Counted from the stretch's first letter, positions 33,457 to 42,744 are shown. The stretch is 64,000 nt of DNA from Gemmatimonas sp. (GCF_031426495.1 NZ_JANPLK010000083.1:56941-120940), one strand, 5' to 3'. Program-made: numbers and translations. Notes: a model not told the origin generated them from the sequence alone.

Positions 33457-35690
33457 CCACGCCCTCTCCCCTGCACGCCGCACATCCCTCCATGGCTACG
33501 TGGCAGGATTATGTGAGCGCACCGCTCTCGGCGCGTGACCGCGCGCTGACCGATCATCTGCAGCGTTGCGCCGAGTGTGAGCGTACGGTGCAGTTCCTGA
33601 CTGAGCTCGACGCGCGCGCGCAGCAACTGCCGCTCGAGGCCGCACCAACGGCGTTGCGCGCACGGATACTTGCATCGCGTGCTGCGGGCGTTCGTGTGCT
33701 CATGCCGGAGCATGTGGATGCGTTTGGTGATGACGATATGACCGACGATGTGCCGACAGTGGCCGCGCAGGTAGCGCGACGCACGCGTTGGCGCATTCCC
33801 ACCACCATCGCCGCCGGCATCGCGGCGTGGTCAGCCATCGCCTTGTTCCGCGGCACGCCGGTCATTGAAGCGGGCATGATCTCCGGCACCATGACATTGT
33901 CCACCGCGCTGCCCAAGGCCGGCGAAGTGGTCAGCGTGCGTTACAATGCCGGCGCGCTCTTGGGGCGGCCAGCCGCACTGCGATTGCGCGCGCGCATTCG
34001 CACGACGCGCGGAGAGAGCTACAACGTGGGCGTGCCGGTCGTGGAGATTGCCACGCTGCAGCGCACCACCGGCAACGAATACGTGGGTCGCTTCACGCTG
34101 CCCGACTCGGTGGTCTTTGCTGCGCTTGCCGTAGAAGACACGGCCGCGCTGGCGGTCGACGATCTGGGTAGTCGCGCCTGGGAGGTTATGCGGGCCGGTG
34201 CCAATGGGGCGCCGCTGCTCTCGGCATTGGATCAGCGCAACCACGATCTCATGGGACGCGGCTGGGAAGAAGGACTCGCCACCACGCGTCGCATGATGCA
34301 GCTGTATCCCGATTCGCTCGGCGCGTGGAACTGGCTGCAGAGCTTCGAGTCGTGGATGTCACTCGAAACCGACAGTACGCGCGGCGCGCATCGCCGAGCG
34401 TTGGCCATGTTCGATGCGCGCCATCGCACGATGCGCGATCTCTCGCCGGAGTTGATCGGCGCCACCTTCTGGTACACACGCCGTGCCGACAGCGTGGCCA
34501 ACGCCTATTGGCGTGAACGACTGCTGCGTGAAGCACCGACGCAGTCGTTTGCAGTGCAGGATCGCATGCTCACGATTGCGTCGCGCGAACTGCCTACGCG
34601 TCGCGACACCACCACCGCGCTCGCCGGGCTCGAACAGTTGTGGCCCGATGTACCCGCCGATCGCGCCTCGCAAGTCATCTCGGCCGCACTGCGCCTGCTG
34701 CCGCCGGCCACTGCCAACCCCGTTGACCTACGGCGGTGGGCCGACCGCCTCATCGCGGTCGACTCATCGCCAGCCACCGCGCGCTACGTCGCGGTGCGAC
34801 TGCTTGCCGCTCCCGCATGGCGCGACGAAGGCAAGCGCCACTTACGCGCGGAGATTGCGCGACTGGCCAACGCGCGCACCCAGCTGCGGGCACTCGACGA
34901 ATCGCGCACCGAGCAGGTGGAGCGACTGGCCCGCTCGCAGCGACTCGCATTAGCGCAGCTCGGTCGTGCCTTGGCCGACGACGGCGCCCATCGCGCGGCG
35001 CTCGACACGCTGGCGTTGGCATCGGCTGCCGGCTGGGATCTGTCGGTATTCAACACCGTGCGCGAAACGAGTCTCAAAGTCGGCGACAGCAGCACAGCAC
35101 GCACGATGTCGGCGCGCATCAGCGTCGACCCCAGCACCACACCGTCGCGACGCGAGTCGTTGCAGTCAGCGGGCGTGGCGCAAGTCGGCACCGCAGCGTG
35201 GGCTGAGCTCGTGCGCAGTGCCCGGCGCGATCTCGCCACGCGCGTGATGGCCGGCGCCAAGCGTCGGGTACTGCCTGCTGTCTCGCTGCGGGCGCTCGAC
35301 GGCAGCAGTGCTCCGCTGCGTTCGCTGTTGGCGCCGCAGGTTACCGTGGTCGTGTTCTGGAGTACCGACTGTGGCCCCGCCGTCGACGCGCTCGGCGAGA
35401 TTCAGGCGACCGCGGCCGCATTGGCGAAACGCGGCATTCGCACCATCACCGTAGTCGAACAGCCTCAGAGTACGCCGGCGCTGCAAAACGTGCTCCGCAC
35501 CAAGTCGTTCACGCTGCCGGTGTATCTCGATGTCGGCGGCGTCGCGAGCAAGGCGTTCAACAACTGGGGCACGCCACAGGCGTATCTGCTCGACGCCAAG
35601 GGGAACGTGATGTTCGGTGCGACGTCGGACTTGGAGAGCGTCGCGTTGCGGGCAGCGGCGATGGTGCTGGCGGCGGAACTGGGGCTATGA
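33453..35690 (+). CDS. Anti-sigma / large periplasmic / thioredoxin-like fusion
   Basis: A 745-residue fusion. Residues 1-60 resemble a zinc anti-sigma domain (H-x3-C-x2-C in DHLQRCAECERTV). A membrane helix lies near residues 115-135 (IPTTIAAGIAAWSAIALF). Residues 140-590 form a large, mostly helical, TPR-like region. The end, about 605-745, is a TlpA/thioredoxin-like fold with VVVFWSTDCGPAVDALGEI. The active-site motif reads CGPA instead of CxxC, so it has one thiol. It is coupled to the ECF sigma gene by an ATGA overlap and is probably its membrane-bound regulator, with the thioredoxin-like part outside. Confidence 0.75.
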   Translation: MTTPSPLHAAHPSMATWQDYVSAPLSARDRALTDHLQRCAECERTVQFLTELDARAQQLPLEAAPTALRARILASRAAGVRVLMPEHVDAFGDDDMTDDVPTVAAQVARRTRWRIPTTIAAGIAAWSAIALFRGTPVIEAGMISGTMTLSTALPKAGEVVSVRYNAGALLGRPAALRLRARIRTTRGESYNVGVPVVEIATLQRTTGNEYVGRFTLPDSVVFAALAVEDTAALAVDDLGSRAWEVMRAGANGAPLLSALDQRNHDLMGRGWEEGLATTRRMMQLYPDSLGAWNWLQSFESWMSLETDSTRGAHRRALAMFDARHRTMRDLSPELIGATFWYTRRADSVANAYWRERLLREAPTQSFAVQDRMLTIASRELPTRRDTTTALAGLEQLWPDVPADRASQVISAALRLLPPATANPVDLRRWADRLIAVDSSPATARYVAVRLLAAPAWRDEGKRHLRAEIARLANARTQLRALDESRTEQVERLARSQRLALAQLGRALADDGAHRAALDTLALASAAGWDLSVFNTVRETSLKVGDSSTARTMSARISVDPSTTPSRRESLQSAGVAQVGTAAWAELVRSARRDLATRVMAGAKRRVLPAVSLRALDGSSAPLRSLLAPQVTVVVFWSTDCGPAVDALGEIQATAAALAKRGIRTITVVEQPQSTPALQNVLRTKSFTLPVYLDVGGVASKAFNNWGTPQAYLLDAKGNVMFGATSDLESVALRAAAMVLAAELGL

Positions 35691-35726
35691 GCGCGTGCTG
35701 AGGCGAGACGCCCAGCTGGTTGCGAG

Positions 35727-35748
35727 TATAGTCTGACTAGACTAGTCT
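35727..35748 (+). promoter_or_regulatory. Promoter/operator of the Phd-PIN pair
   Basis: TATAGT resembles a -10 box and is followed by the perfect 10-base palindrome AGACTAGTCT at 35739-35748, 7 bases before the antitoxin ATG. The overlapping half-sites (GACTAG, CTAGTC) suggest that the antitoxin represses its own operon here. Confidence 0.5.
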
Positions 35749-35754
35749 TTTTGT

Positions 35755-36042
35755 ATGGCAGACGAATACTCGCTCTATGAGGCCAAGGCGAAGCTGTCCG
35801 CGCTGGTGAAGCAGGTGCGCGAGGGACGCACCGTCATTATCACCGTTCACGGACAGCCAGCCGCCGAGCTGCGCCCCATTGATCCCGCAACGCGTCCGCA
35901 GACGCTAGACGAGCGGCTCGCCGAGCTGACAACGCGCGGTGTGTTGCTGAAGCCAAAGCGTGCCTCACTCGGAGATACCAGCTGTCCCTTCGGACCGCGG
36001 AAGACCGGCGCCTTGCAGCGATTTCTGGACGATCGCGAATGA
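35755..36042 (+). CDS. Phd/YefM-family antitoxin
   Basis: The 95-residue protein has N-terminal SLYEAKAKLSALVKQVREGRTVIITVHGQPAAEL, the Phd/YefM DNA-binding pattern. Its C-terminal tail (PFGPRKTGALQRFLDDRE) should wrap the toxin. It overlaps the PIN-domain gene by four bases. The two form a type II toxin-antitoxin pair, with the antitoxin likely autoregulating from the palindrome just upstream. Confidence 0.92.
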   Translation: MADEYSLYEAKAKLSALVKQVREGRTVIITVHGQPAAELRPIDPATRPQTLDERLAELTTRGVLLKPKRASLGDTSCPFGPRKTGALQRFLDDRE

Positions 36043-36419
36043 CGACCGCCTATCTCGATAGCTCCTGCGTCGTCGCGGCAGCATTCGGCGAGCCGGGTGC
36101 CCGGCCGATGTTGACGCGTCGCCGGAGCTTTGCGTTGGTCGTCTCCTCGACACTGCTCGAAGCTGAAGTGTTCAGTGCGCTTCGTCGAGAGCAGCGTGAT
36201 CTCACCGATGCGTTCCATGCGGAGGTGGCGCTCATCGCTCCGGACCGCTCACTGTCCGATGAGATTGCTCGAGTGCTCGAGGCAGGGGTCGCGCGCGGAG
36301 CGGATTGTTGGCATCTGGCCACCGCACTGTATCTGGCACCCGATCCGTCCGAGCTCACCTTTCTCACCCTCGACCTCGCACAACGAAAGGTGGCGAAAGC
36401 CCTCGGTTTTCAGGTGTAA
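36039..36419 (+). CDS. PIN-domain toxin (VapC-like ribonuclease)
   Basis: The 126-residue PIN-domain protein has the first acidic residue in TTAYLDSSCVV, the conserved Glu in STLLEAEVFSALRRE, and later acidic positions around GADCWHLATALYL and FLTLDLAQRKVAKALGF. VapC-type PIN enzymes cut tRNA or rRNA when released from the antitoxin. It is preceded and coupled by the Phd-like antitoxin gene. All expected acidic residues appear present, so it is likely functional. Confidence 0.92.
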   Translation: MTTAYLDSSCVVAAAFGEPGARPMLTRRRSFALVVSSTLLEAEVFSALRREQRDLTDAFHAEVALIAPDRSLSDEIARVLEAGVARGADCWHLATALYLAPDPSELTFLTLDLAQRKVAKALGFQV

Positions 36420-36442
36420 GCGAGCCGATCGGGTACCGACGG

Positions 36443-36458
36443 TGGCGCGATCATTGCT
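36443..36458 (+). promoter_or_regulatory. Sigma-54-like element before paoABC
   Basis: TGGCGCG-ATCA-TTGCT: one departure from TGGCACG-N4-TTGCT with correct GG-to-GC spacing. It is 104 bases before the paoA start. Unlike the flagellar promoters it has no CGGCA-N5-TGCCG palindrome visible nearby. One match of this quality could arise by chance in a window of this size. Confidence 0.35.
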
Positions 36459-36480
36459 CCCCGAACCGTGATGCAGGAAT

Positions 36481-36511
36481 GCGCCTGTCGACTCGTCGTG
36501 TCGACAGGCGC
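36481..36511. terminator. Perfect hairpin between the PIN gene and paoA
   Basis: GCGCCTGTCGA and its complement, 11 pairs with a 9-base loop, no T-run. It could end the toxin-antitoxin transcript or be part of the paoABC leader if the element at 36443 is a promoter. Confidence 0.5.
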
Positions 36512-36546
36512 TCGTCACGGAACGCCGCGCCCCGGGAGCACGCGAC

Positions 36547-37200
36547 ATGTCACTACACGACGAGTACGATCTCAGCCGCCGACATTTTCTAGTGGTCGGT
36601 GCGACCGCTGCGGCAGCATCGCAGCTCATACCATATGCAACAGCGGAGGCCGCAACGAGCGAGACCGCCGCAGTGCCCGGCGCGAACGCGCTGATGAATG
36701 TCTCGCTCAATGTGAATGGCAAGACACACCAGCTCGCACTGGACACGCGCACCACATTGCTGGATGCGCTCCGTGAGCGGCTAAAGCTCACCGGCACCAA
36801 GAAAGGGTGCGACCACGGTCAGTGCGGGGCCTGCACCGTGATCGTGAACGGCGCGCGCATCAACTCGTGCCTCACGTTGGCCGTCATGCACGAGCGTGAC
36901 ACGATCACCACCATCGAGGGCCTCGGCACTCCCGACGCCATGCACCCGATGCAAACGGCGTTCGTGAAGCACGATGGCTATCAGTGCGGATACTGCACAC
37001 CGGGGCAGATCTGCTCAGCCGTGGCCGTGCTCGACGAAATCAAGCAAGGCATTCCGAGCCATGTCACAATGGATCTCATGGCCAAGCCCGCCGTCACAGC
37101 GGTCGAGCTGCGCGAACGTATGAGCGGCAACATCTGTCGCTGCGCCGCCTACTCCAACATCGTCGACGCGATTGCCGACGTGGCGGGAGCCACCACATGA
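36547..37200 (+). CDS. paoA: Aldehyde oxidoreductase iron-sulfur subunit (PaoA-like)
   Basis: The 217-residue [2Fe-2S] subunit of a xanthine-oxidase-family enzyme has a TAT signal (SRRHFLVVGATAAA), so the complex is probably folded with cofactor and exported. The plant-type cluster binds C-DHGQCGAC-TV and the later C; the second cluster is in QCGYCTPGQICS and GNICRCAAYSNI. Layout and signal match PaoA of E. coli PaoABC. It overlaps the FAD subunit gene by four bases. Confidence 0.92.
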   Translation: MSLHDEYDLSRRHFLVVGATAAAASQLIPYATAEAATSETAAVPGANALMNVSLNVNGKTHQLALDTRTTLLDALRERLKLTGTKKGCDHGQCGACTVIVNGARINSCLTLAVMHERDTITTIEGLGTPDAMHPMQTAFVKHDGYQCGYCTPGQICSAVAVLDEIKQGIPSHVTMDLMAKPAVTAVELRERMSGNICRCAAYSNIVDAIADVAGATT

Positions 37201-38156
37201 AGCCGTTCACCTACGAGCGTGCGCTCACGCCGGCCGCTGCTGCCGCCGCCGCGGCGAAGAACCCGAAAGCCAAGTTCATTGCCGGCGGCACCAATCTGCT
37301 CGACCTCATGAAGCACGAGATCGAGACGCCAACGCACCTGATCGATGTGAACGGGATCGGCCTCGATAGCATCGAGCCCACTGCAAACGGTGGCCTACGT
37401 ATCGGCGCGCTGGCACGCAATACCGCCTTGGCTGCCAACGAGCTCGTGCGGCGCGACTACAGCCTGTTGTCGCGTGCGCTGTTGGCTGGTGCCTCGGGAC
37501 AGCTGCGCAACAAAGCCACCACGGCGGGCAATCTGCTGCAACGCACGCGCTGCTCGTACTTCTACGATACGAACCAGCCCTGCAACAAGCGGCAGCCCGG
37601 AAGTGGATGCAGCGCCATCGGCGGCTACAGCCGGCTGCTCGGTGTGGTTGGCGTGAGCCGCGCCTGCATCGCCACGCACCCGAGTGATATGGCGATTGCC
37701 CTTCGCGCGCTCGACGCCACCGTCGATACCGTGCTCCCCAGCGGCCGCACGCGCCAGCTGCCGATCGCCGACTTCCATACGCTTCCGGGTAGCACGCCGA
37801 ACATCGAGACGGTACTGCAACCCGGCGAGTTCATCACCAGCGTCACGTTGCCCAAGCCCGTTGGCGGCACCCATGTCTACCTGAAAGTGCGCGACCGTGC
37901 CTCGTATGCCTTCGCGCTCGTATCCGTTGGCGTAATCGTGCAACCCGACGGCACCGGCCGCGTCGCGGTGGGCGGTGTCGCCCACAAGCCATGGCGCCTG
38001 GAAAGTGCAGACGCGGTACTGCCGAGCGGCGCCAAAACGGTAACGAAGAAGCTGCTGGCCGGTGCTACACCCACCAAAGAGAACGCCTTCAAGCTCAAGC
38101 TGGTCGAGCGCGCGCTCGGCGCGGCTATCGCGCAAGCCAAGGGAGCTCGCTCATGA
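37197..38156 (+). CDS. paoB: Aldehyde oxidoreductase FAD-binding subunit (PaoB-like)
   Basis: The 319-residue FAD subunit carries KFIAGGTNLLDLMK (the GGTxL FAD loop) and ASGQLRNKATTAGNLLQRTRC, where PaoB binds FAD and an extra [4Fe-4S] cluster. Cysteines are present in RTRCSYFYDTNQPCNKRQPGSGC. It passes electrons between the iron-sulfur subunit and an acceptor. Overlaps of four bases with both neighbours show coupled translation. Confidence 0.92.
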   Translation: MKPFTYERALTPAAAAAAAAKNPKAKFIAGGTNLLDLMKHEIETPTHLIDVNGIGLDSIEPTANGGLRIGALARNTALAANELVRRDYSLLSRALLAGASGQLRNKATTAGNLLQRTRCSYFYDTNQPCNKRQPGSGCSAIGGYSRLLGVVGVSRACIATHPSDMAIALRALDATVDTVLPSGRTRQLPIADFHTLPGSTPNIETVLQPGEFITSVTLPKPVGGTHVYLKVRDRASYAFALVSVGVIVQPDGTGRVAVGGVAHKPWRLESADAVLPSGAKTVTKKLLAGATPTKENAFKLKLVERALGAAIAQAKGARS

Positions 38157-40366
38157 AACACGACAAGCCGGCGACCACCAATCCGATCGATCAGCTCAAA
38201 GTCATCGGCAAGCCCATCGAGCGCATCGATGGCAAGCTGAAAACGACCGGTACCGCGCCGTATGCTTACGAGCGTCATGACGCCGCGCCCAATGCCGCGT
38301 ACGGCGTGGTGGTGGGTGCGTCAGTGGCGAAGGGCAAGATCTCGTCGATCGATACGGTGGCCGCGAAGGCATCACCGGGTGTGCTCGCCATTGTCACGGC
38401 CTCAGATGCCGGGAATCTGGGCAAGGCCAAGCGCAATACCGCCAAGCTGCTGGCCGGTCCCGATGTGCAGCACTATCACCAAGCCGTGGCCCTTGTGGTC
38501 GCCGAGAGCTTCGAGCAGGCGACGGCGGCGGCGCAGCTCGTACGCGTGCAATACCTGAAGGCGTTAGGATCGTTCGACCTGGCCGCCGCTAAAGCTGCGG
38601 CTATCAAGCCGCCACCAAGCAACGGCGTACCACCCGACACCGCCGTCGGCAACTTTGCCAGTGCGTTCGCGAGCGCGGCGGTGAAGTTGGATGCCACCTA
38701 CACCACACCGGATCACGCGCATGCGATGATGGAGCCGCACGCTACCATCGCGTCGTGGAGCGGCGACAAGCTGACTCTCTGGACCTCCAATCAGATGATC
38801 GACTGGGCGGTGAGTGACTTGGCAGAAACGCTGATGATCCCGAAAGCGAACGTACGTCTGGTGTCGCCGTACATCGGGGGTGGCTTCGGCGGCAAGCTCT
38901 TCCTGCGCGCCGACGCACTCCTCGCGGCCCTCGGGGCGCGAGCCGCCGGCCGAGCCGTGAAAGTCACGCTGCAACGGCCGTTGTTGTTCAACAACACCGT
39001 GCACCGGCCCGCCACGATTCAGCGCATTCGCCTTGGCGCGTCGCGTGACGGCGTAATCAGCGCCATCGGCCACGAAAGCTGGTCGGGCGACCTGAAGGGC
39101 GGCCAGTCCGACGCCTCGGTCAGCCAGACGCGACTGCTCTATGGCGGCGCGCATCGCATGACGACCACACGCCTCACCGTGCTCGACCTCACGGAGTCGA
39201 ACGCCATGCGCGCACCGGGCGAGGCGACTGGGCTCATGGCGCTCGAAATCGCCGTCGACGAGCTGGCCGAGAAGCTGAAGATGGATCCCATCGAGCTTCG
39301 CATTCGCAACGACACGCAAGTCGATCCCGAAAAGCCCTCGCGTCCGTTCTCGCAGCGTTCGTTGATCGAATGCTTGCGCACCGGGGCCGAGCAGTTCGGG
39401 TGGAGCAAGCGCAACGCGCGTCCTGGCACCGTGCGTGACGGTCGCTGGCTGGTGGGGATGGGCGTGGCAGCGGCGATTCGCGGCAACCCGGTCACCAAGT
39501 CGGCGGCGCGCGTACGACTCGACAAGGCGGGTGTGATCACGGTTGAGACGGACATGACCGACATCGGAACCGGCAGCTACACCATCATTGCGCAAACCGC
39601 CGCCGAAACGATGGGCGTGTCGCTCGACAAAGTCGTTGTGAAACTGGGCGACTCGACCTTCCCCGTGTCTGCCGGTTCGGGCGGGCAGTGGGGCGGCAAC
39701 AGTTCAACCTCTGGCGTCTACGCCGCGTGCATGAAGCTGCGCGAAGCCATCGTACAGAAGCTCGGACTTTCCCCCGACGCCGTGTTTACGAATGGCGAGG
39801 TTCGGTCCGGCAGCACGCGCACGTCGTTGGCGAGCGCGGCCGGTGACAGCGGCATGGTGGCCGAAGACTTCATCGAGTTCGGCGATCTCGACAAGACCTT
39901 CGAGCAGTCGACCTTCGGTGCGCACTTCGTCGAAGTCCTCGTCGATGCCGCAACGGCCGAGATACGTGTGCGACGCATGTTGGCCGTGTGTTCGAGCGGA
40001 CGCATTCTCAACCCGACAACGGCGCGCAGTCAGGTGATCGGCGGCATGACCATGGGCGTGGGTGCCGCGTTGATGGAAGAGATGGTGGTCGACACGCGTC
40101 GTGGCTTCTTCGTGAATCACGACCTTGCCGGATACGAAGTACCGGTGCACGCCGACATCCCGCATCAAGACGTGATTTTCCTGCAGCAAACCGACCCGGT
40201 GTCATCGCCGATGAAAGCCAAGGGTGTTGGTGAGCTTGGGATCTGCGGCGTCGCGGCAGCCGTGGCGAACGCCGTGTACAACGCCACCGGTGTGCGTGTG
40301 CGTGACTATCCGATCACCCTCGACAAATTGCTGAGCGGGTTGCCAGACAACATCTCAGCAGAGTAG
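38153..40366 (+). CDS. paoC: Aldehyde oxidoreductase molybdenum subunit (PaoC-like)
   Basis: The 737-residue catalytic subunit binds a molybdopterin cofactor, seen in YIGGGFGGKLF, AMRAPGEATGLMALE and the GSGGQWGGNSSTSGVY region. The catalytic Glu lies in AKGVGELGICG. It has no signal of its own, so it would be exported with the TAT-bearing small subunit. The PaoD/XdhC-type maturation gene is not adjacent. The substrate is probably an aromatic aldehyde, judged from family only. Confidence 0.93.
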   Translation: MKHDKPATTNPIDQLKVIGKPIERIDGKLKTTGTAPYAYERHDAAPNAAYGVVVGASVAKGKISSIDTVAAKASPGVLAIVTASDAGNLGKAKRNTAKLLAGPDVQHYHQAVALVVAESFEQATAAAQLVRVQYLKALGSFDLAAAKAAAIKPPPSNGVPPDTAVGNFASAFASAAVKLDATYTTPDHAHAMMEPHATIASWSGDKLTLWTSNQMIDWAVSDLAETLMIPKANVRLVSPYIGGGFGGKLFLRADALLAALGARAAGRAVKVTLQRPLLFNNTVHRPATIQRIRLGASRDGVISAIGHESWSGDLKGGQSDASVSQTRLLYGGAHRMTTTRLTVLDLTESNAMRAPGEATGLMALEIAVDELAEKLKMDPIELRIRNDTQVDPEKPSRPFSQRSLIECLRTGAEQFGWSKRNARPGTVRDGRWLVGMGVAAAIRGNPVTKSAARVRLDKAGVITVETDMTDIGTGSYTIIAQTAAETMGVSLDKVVVKLGDSTFPVSAGSGGQWGGNSSTSGVYAACMKLREAIVQKLGLSPDAVFTNGEVRSGSTRTSLASAAGDSGMVAEDFIEFGDLDKTFEQSTFGAHFVEVLVDAATAEIRVRRMLAVCSSGRILNPTTARSQVIGGMTMGVGAALMEEMVVDTRRGFFVNHDLAGYEVPVHADIPHQDVIFLQQTDPVSSPMKAKGVGELGICGVAAAVANAVYNATGVRVRDYPITLDKLLSGLPDNISAE

Positions 40367-40447
40367 GAGCGGGCGCGATTCTTGAATGAGCGATGTGCAC
40401 GCGAATCTGTAGCGGCTCACCGCGTCCCTCTCATGCTGGAGTCTGTG

Positions 40448-41131
40448 ATGGTACCAACCTGCTCCCGAATCACCGGCGTACTGACTCTCCTCTCACTCAG
40501 TATCGCCGGCGTCGCATGGCCCGTGAACAGCGTGCACGCGCAAGCCGCCACGGTCACCTTCGACGCACTCACCGAAAGCTCGCCGGGCGCGGGCATTCGG
40601 TTCGTTCCGAACTGCTATGTGGAAAGCGGATTCCAGTTCACCGTTGTTGGCGTGCCCTGCACTGGAACGACCGCGACGGATGCGTTCGTTGCCGGCAGTG
40701 CAAACAGTCCGATTTTTGATGGTTCGACGACGCCGTCGTTCCTGCTCAACACGAGCTTGGGATCGCTCATCGACGTCACACGTGTGGGCGGCGGTCAGTT
40801 CTCCTTTCTGTCGATCGCACTCGCACCGTACTTCGAAGCGAATACGACGGTGACGTTCACGGGAACGCGGGCCGGGGGAAACGTCATGCAATCGTTCGAC
40901 CTGCTCGGCATGCAGACGGGCTTCCTGACGGTCATGTTGAATTCCACGTTCAACAACCTCACGAGCCTTCGTCTGACCGCGAGCAATCAATTTGCCGAGC
41001 CACTCGTGAAGTTCGATAACGTCGCGCTCGTAGGCACGCAGGTCGTGCCGGAGCCCTCGACCGTTTTGCTTTCTGCGGCTGGGCTGGCGGGTATTGCATT
41101 GCTTCGACTCCGCCGGAGGACACGCGCATGA
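40448..41131 (+). CDS. PEP-CTERM sorted extracellular protein
   Basis: The 227-residue exported protein has a signal peptide ending VHAQA, a beta-rich body (TVTFDALTESSPGAGIRF ...) and a C-terminal sorting tail VPEPSTVLLSAAGLAG plus helix and RLRRR. Such tails are cleaved by an exosortase, which must be encoded elsewhere. ATG 40448 follows GGAG by about 8 bases; ATG 40433 is an alternative. It overlaps the ferritin-like gene downstream by four bases. Confidence 0.85.
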   Translation: MVPTCSRITGVLTLLSLSIAGVAWPVNSVHAQAATVTFDALTESSPGAGIRFVPNCYVESGFQFTVVGVPCTGTTATDAFVAGSANSPIFDGSTTPSFLLNTSLGSLIDVTRVGGGQFSFLSIALAPYFEANTTVTFTGTRAGGNVMQSFDLLGMQTGFLTVMLNSTFNNLTSLRLTASNQFAEPLVKFDNVALVGTQVVPEPSTVLLSAAGLAGIALLRLRRRTRA

Positions 41132-41811
41132 ACTTCGAAGAGACATTGGGTCGGCGAAACTTTCTGCGCAGTGCAGGCCTCTCGGGAGCTGCACTGGCGC
41201 TCGCGGGCTGCTCCCTCGACGGAGCGGAGCTGTTTGCACCGAAGTTGGAGCCGTCCCGTGCCGTGGTTGGGGCCGACGGCAGCATCACGCTCGACTTCTC
41301 CAACGATATCGACGTGCTCAACTACGCGTACGCGCTCGAGCAGCTCGAGGCCGCCTTCTATGTCAGTGTGGTGACCAACGCACAGTTCTCAACGATCTTC
41401 GCGGCGAATGAACAACGTGTGCTTCGGGATGTGCGCGATCATGAGGTCGTTCACAAGGACTTCCTGGCGGCCGCGCTCGGCAGCGCACGCATCCCCAACC
41501 TCACACCGAACTTCAGCGGGATCAATTTTGCGAATCGATTAAGCGTCTTGCAAACGGCCCGTACGTTCGAAGATCTCGGGGTGAGCGCGTACAACGGTGC
41601 GGCCCGCTATCTGTCGAGCACCGCGTACCTCGGTGTTGCCGGGAAGATCGTGTCAGTCGAAGCGCGCCACGCATCGGCTATTCGTGACCTGTTGAATCCC
41701 CGAAGCGGCGACTTCGCACCCACTGCCTTCGACGCGGCGAACACGCCGCAAACCGTTCTTGCCGCCGCCGATCCGTTCATCGTCGAGAGCATCACTGCCA
41801 CGAACACCTAG
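41128..41811 (+). CDS. TAT-exported ferritin-like lipoprotein
   Basis: The 227-residue protein has a twin-arginine signal GRRNFLRSAGLSGAALALAGC, also a lipobox (LAGC). The ferritin-like four-helix domain has metal-type residues in NYAYALEQLEAAFY, VRDHEVVHKDFL, ARTFEDLGVSAYNGAA and KIVSVEARHASAIRDL. It would sit on the outer face of the membrane. It is coupled by overlap to the PEP-CTERM gene and followed 12 bases later by a second ferritin-like gene. Role may be metal or oxidative stress handling, unproven. Confidence 0.85.
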   Translation: MNFEETLGRRNFLRSAGLSGAALALAGCSLDGAELFAPKLEPSRAVVGADGSITLDFSNDIDVLNYAYALEQLEAAFYVSVVTNAQFSTIFAANEQRVLRDVRDHEVVHKDFLAAALGSARIPNLTPNFSGINFANRLSVLQTARTFEDLGVSAYNGAARYLSSTAYLGVAGKIVSVEARHASAIRDLLNPRSGDFAPTAFDAANTPQTVLAAADPFIVESITATNT

Positions 41812-41823
41812 GAGCGACGACAT

Positions 41824-42663
41824 ATGTCCAAGCAGTCAGACGCAGTGTCAGCGCTCACCGTCATTGATGCGGACGTGGCGGCTCATCTCGTATCGCGCCG
41901 CCATGCCATTACAAAGGGGGTCACGACCTCCGGGCTCGTCATGGCCGGGCTTCGCATCGGCACCGTACCCGCCGCGCTGGCGGCACTCGCTACCGATGCG
42001 TACGGGCAGGGCCGACTTCCCACGGTGGTCAGCGGCGTACTCAACTTCGCACTCCGACTCGAGTATCTCGAAGCCGAGTTCTACAACCTCGGCGTGGCCG
42101 CGTCGAATCTCATACCGGCGGCCGATCGACAGATCTTTACCACGATCCAAGCGCACGAGAATGCGCATGTGCAGTATCTGCGTGACACGTTAGGCACCGC
42201 GGCGCGACCGAAGCCGGTGTTCGACTTTACCGCCGGCAACGGCGCGGGCAACGGACCCTTTGCCGACGTGTTCACCAACTACAACACATTCAAAGCGGTC
42301 GCGCAGGCCTTCGAGGATACCGGCGTTCGCGCCTACAAGGGACAGGCGCCTGCACTTCAGCCATACAAGGACGTGCTGCAAGCAGCGCTCACGATCCATT
42401 CGGTTGAAGCACGGCACGCGGCAGAGATTCGCCGACTTCGGGGCAACTTCGCCGACAACGAGCCGAACGAAGGGTGGATCACCAACGCGGATACCGATAT
42501 CCCCGGTACCGCCGCCGTGTACGCCGGCGAGGCGAACACCACGCAGCTCGGTCTCAATGTCACAACGGTCACCAGTGTGTCCGCCAAAGAAGTGACGGAG
42601 GCATTCGACGAACCGCTGACGATGGCCGCCGTGCTGGCCATCATCGATCCGTTCATCGTGTAA
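41824..42663 (+). CDS. Second ferritin-like domain protein
   Basis: The 279-residue protein is related to its upstream neighbour, with matching helices: FALRLEYLEAEFYNLGV, TIQAHENAHVQYL, AQAFEDTGVRAYKGQAP and IHSVEARHAAEIRRLRG. A twin-arginine-like stretch SRRHAITKGVTTSGLVM near residues 22-40 suggests TAT export here too. AGGAG lies 10 bases before the ATG. The two ferritin-like proteins may form a heteromer. Both end with DPFIV segments (ADPFIVESI, IDPFIV), a shared tail of unknown meaning. Confidence 0.85.
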   Translation: MSKQSDAVSALTVIDADVAAHLVSRRHAITKGVTTSGLVMAGLRIGTVPAALAALATDAYGQGRLPTVVSGVLNFALRLEYLEAEFYNLGVAASNLIPAADRQIFTTIQAHENAHVQYLRDTLGTAARPKPVFDFTAGNGAGNGPFADVFTNYNTFKAVAQAFEDTGVRAYKGQAPALQPYKDVLQAALTIHSVEARHAAEIRRLRGNFADNEPNEGWITNADTDIPGTAAVYAGEANTTQLGLNVTTVTSVSAKEVTEAFDEPLTMAAVLAIIDPFIV

Positions 42664-42744
42664 GCACAACGTGCAGCGCGCGCTCTGCTCAGGCGCGCTG
42701 CACAGGCATCCCCTGTCGTGTCCTTTCTTCCAAGAGTGAGTCAC

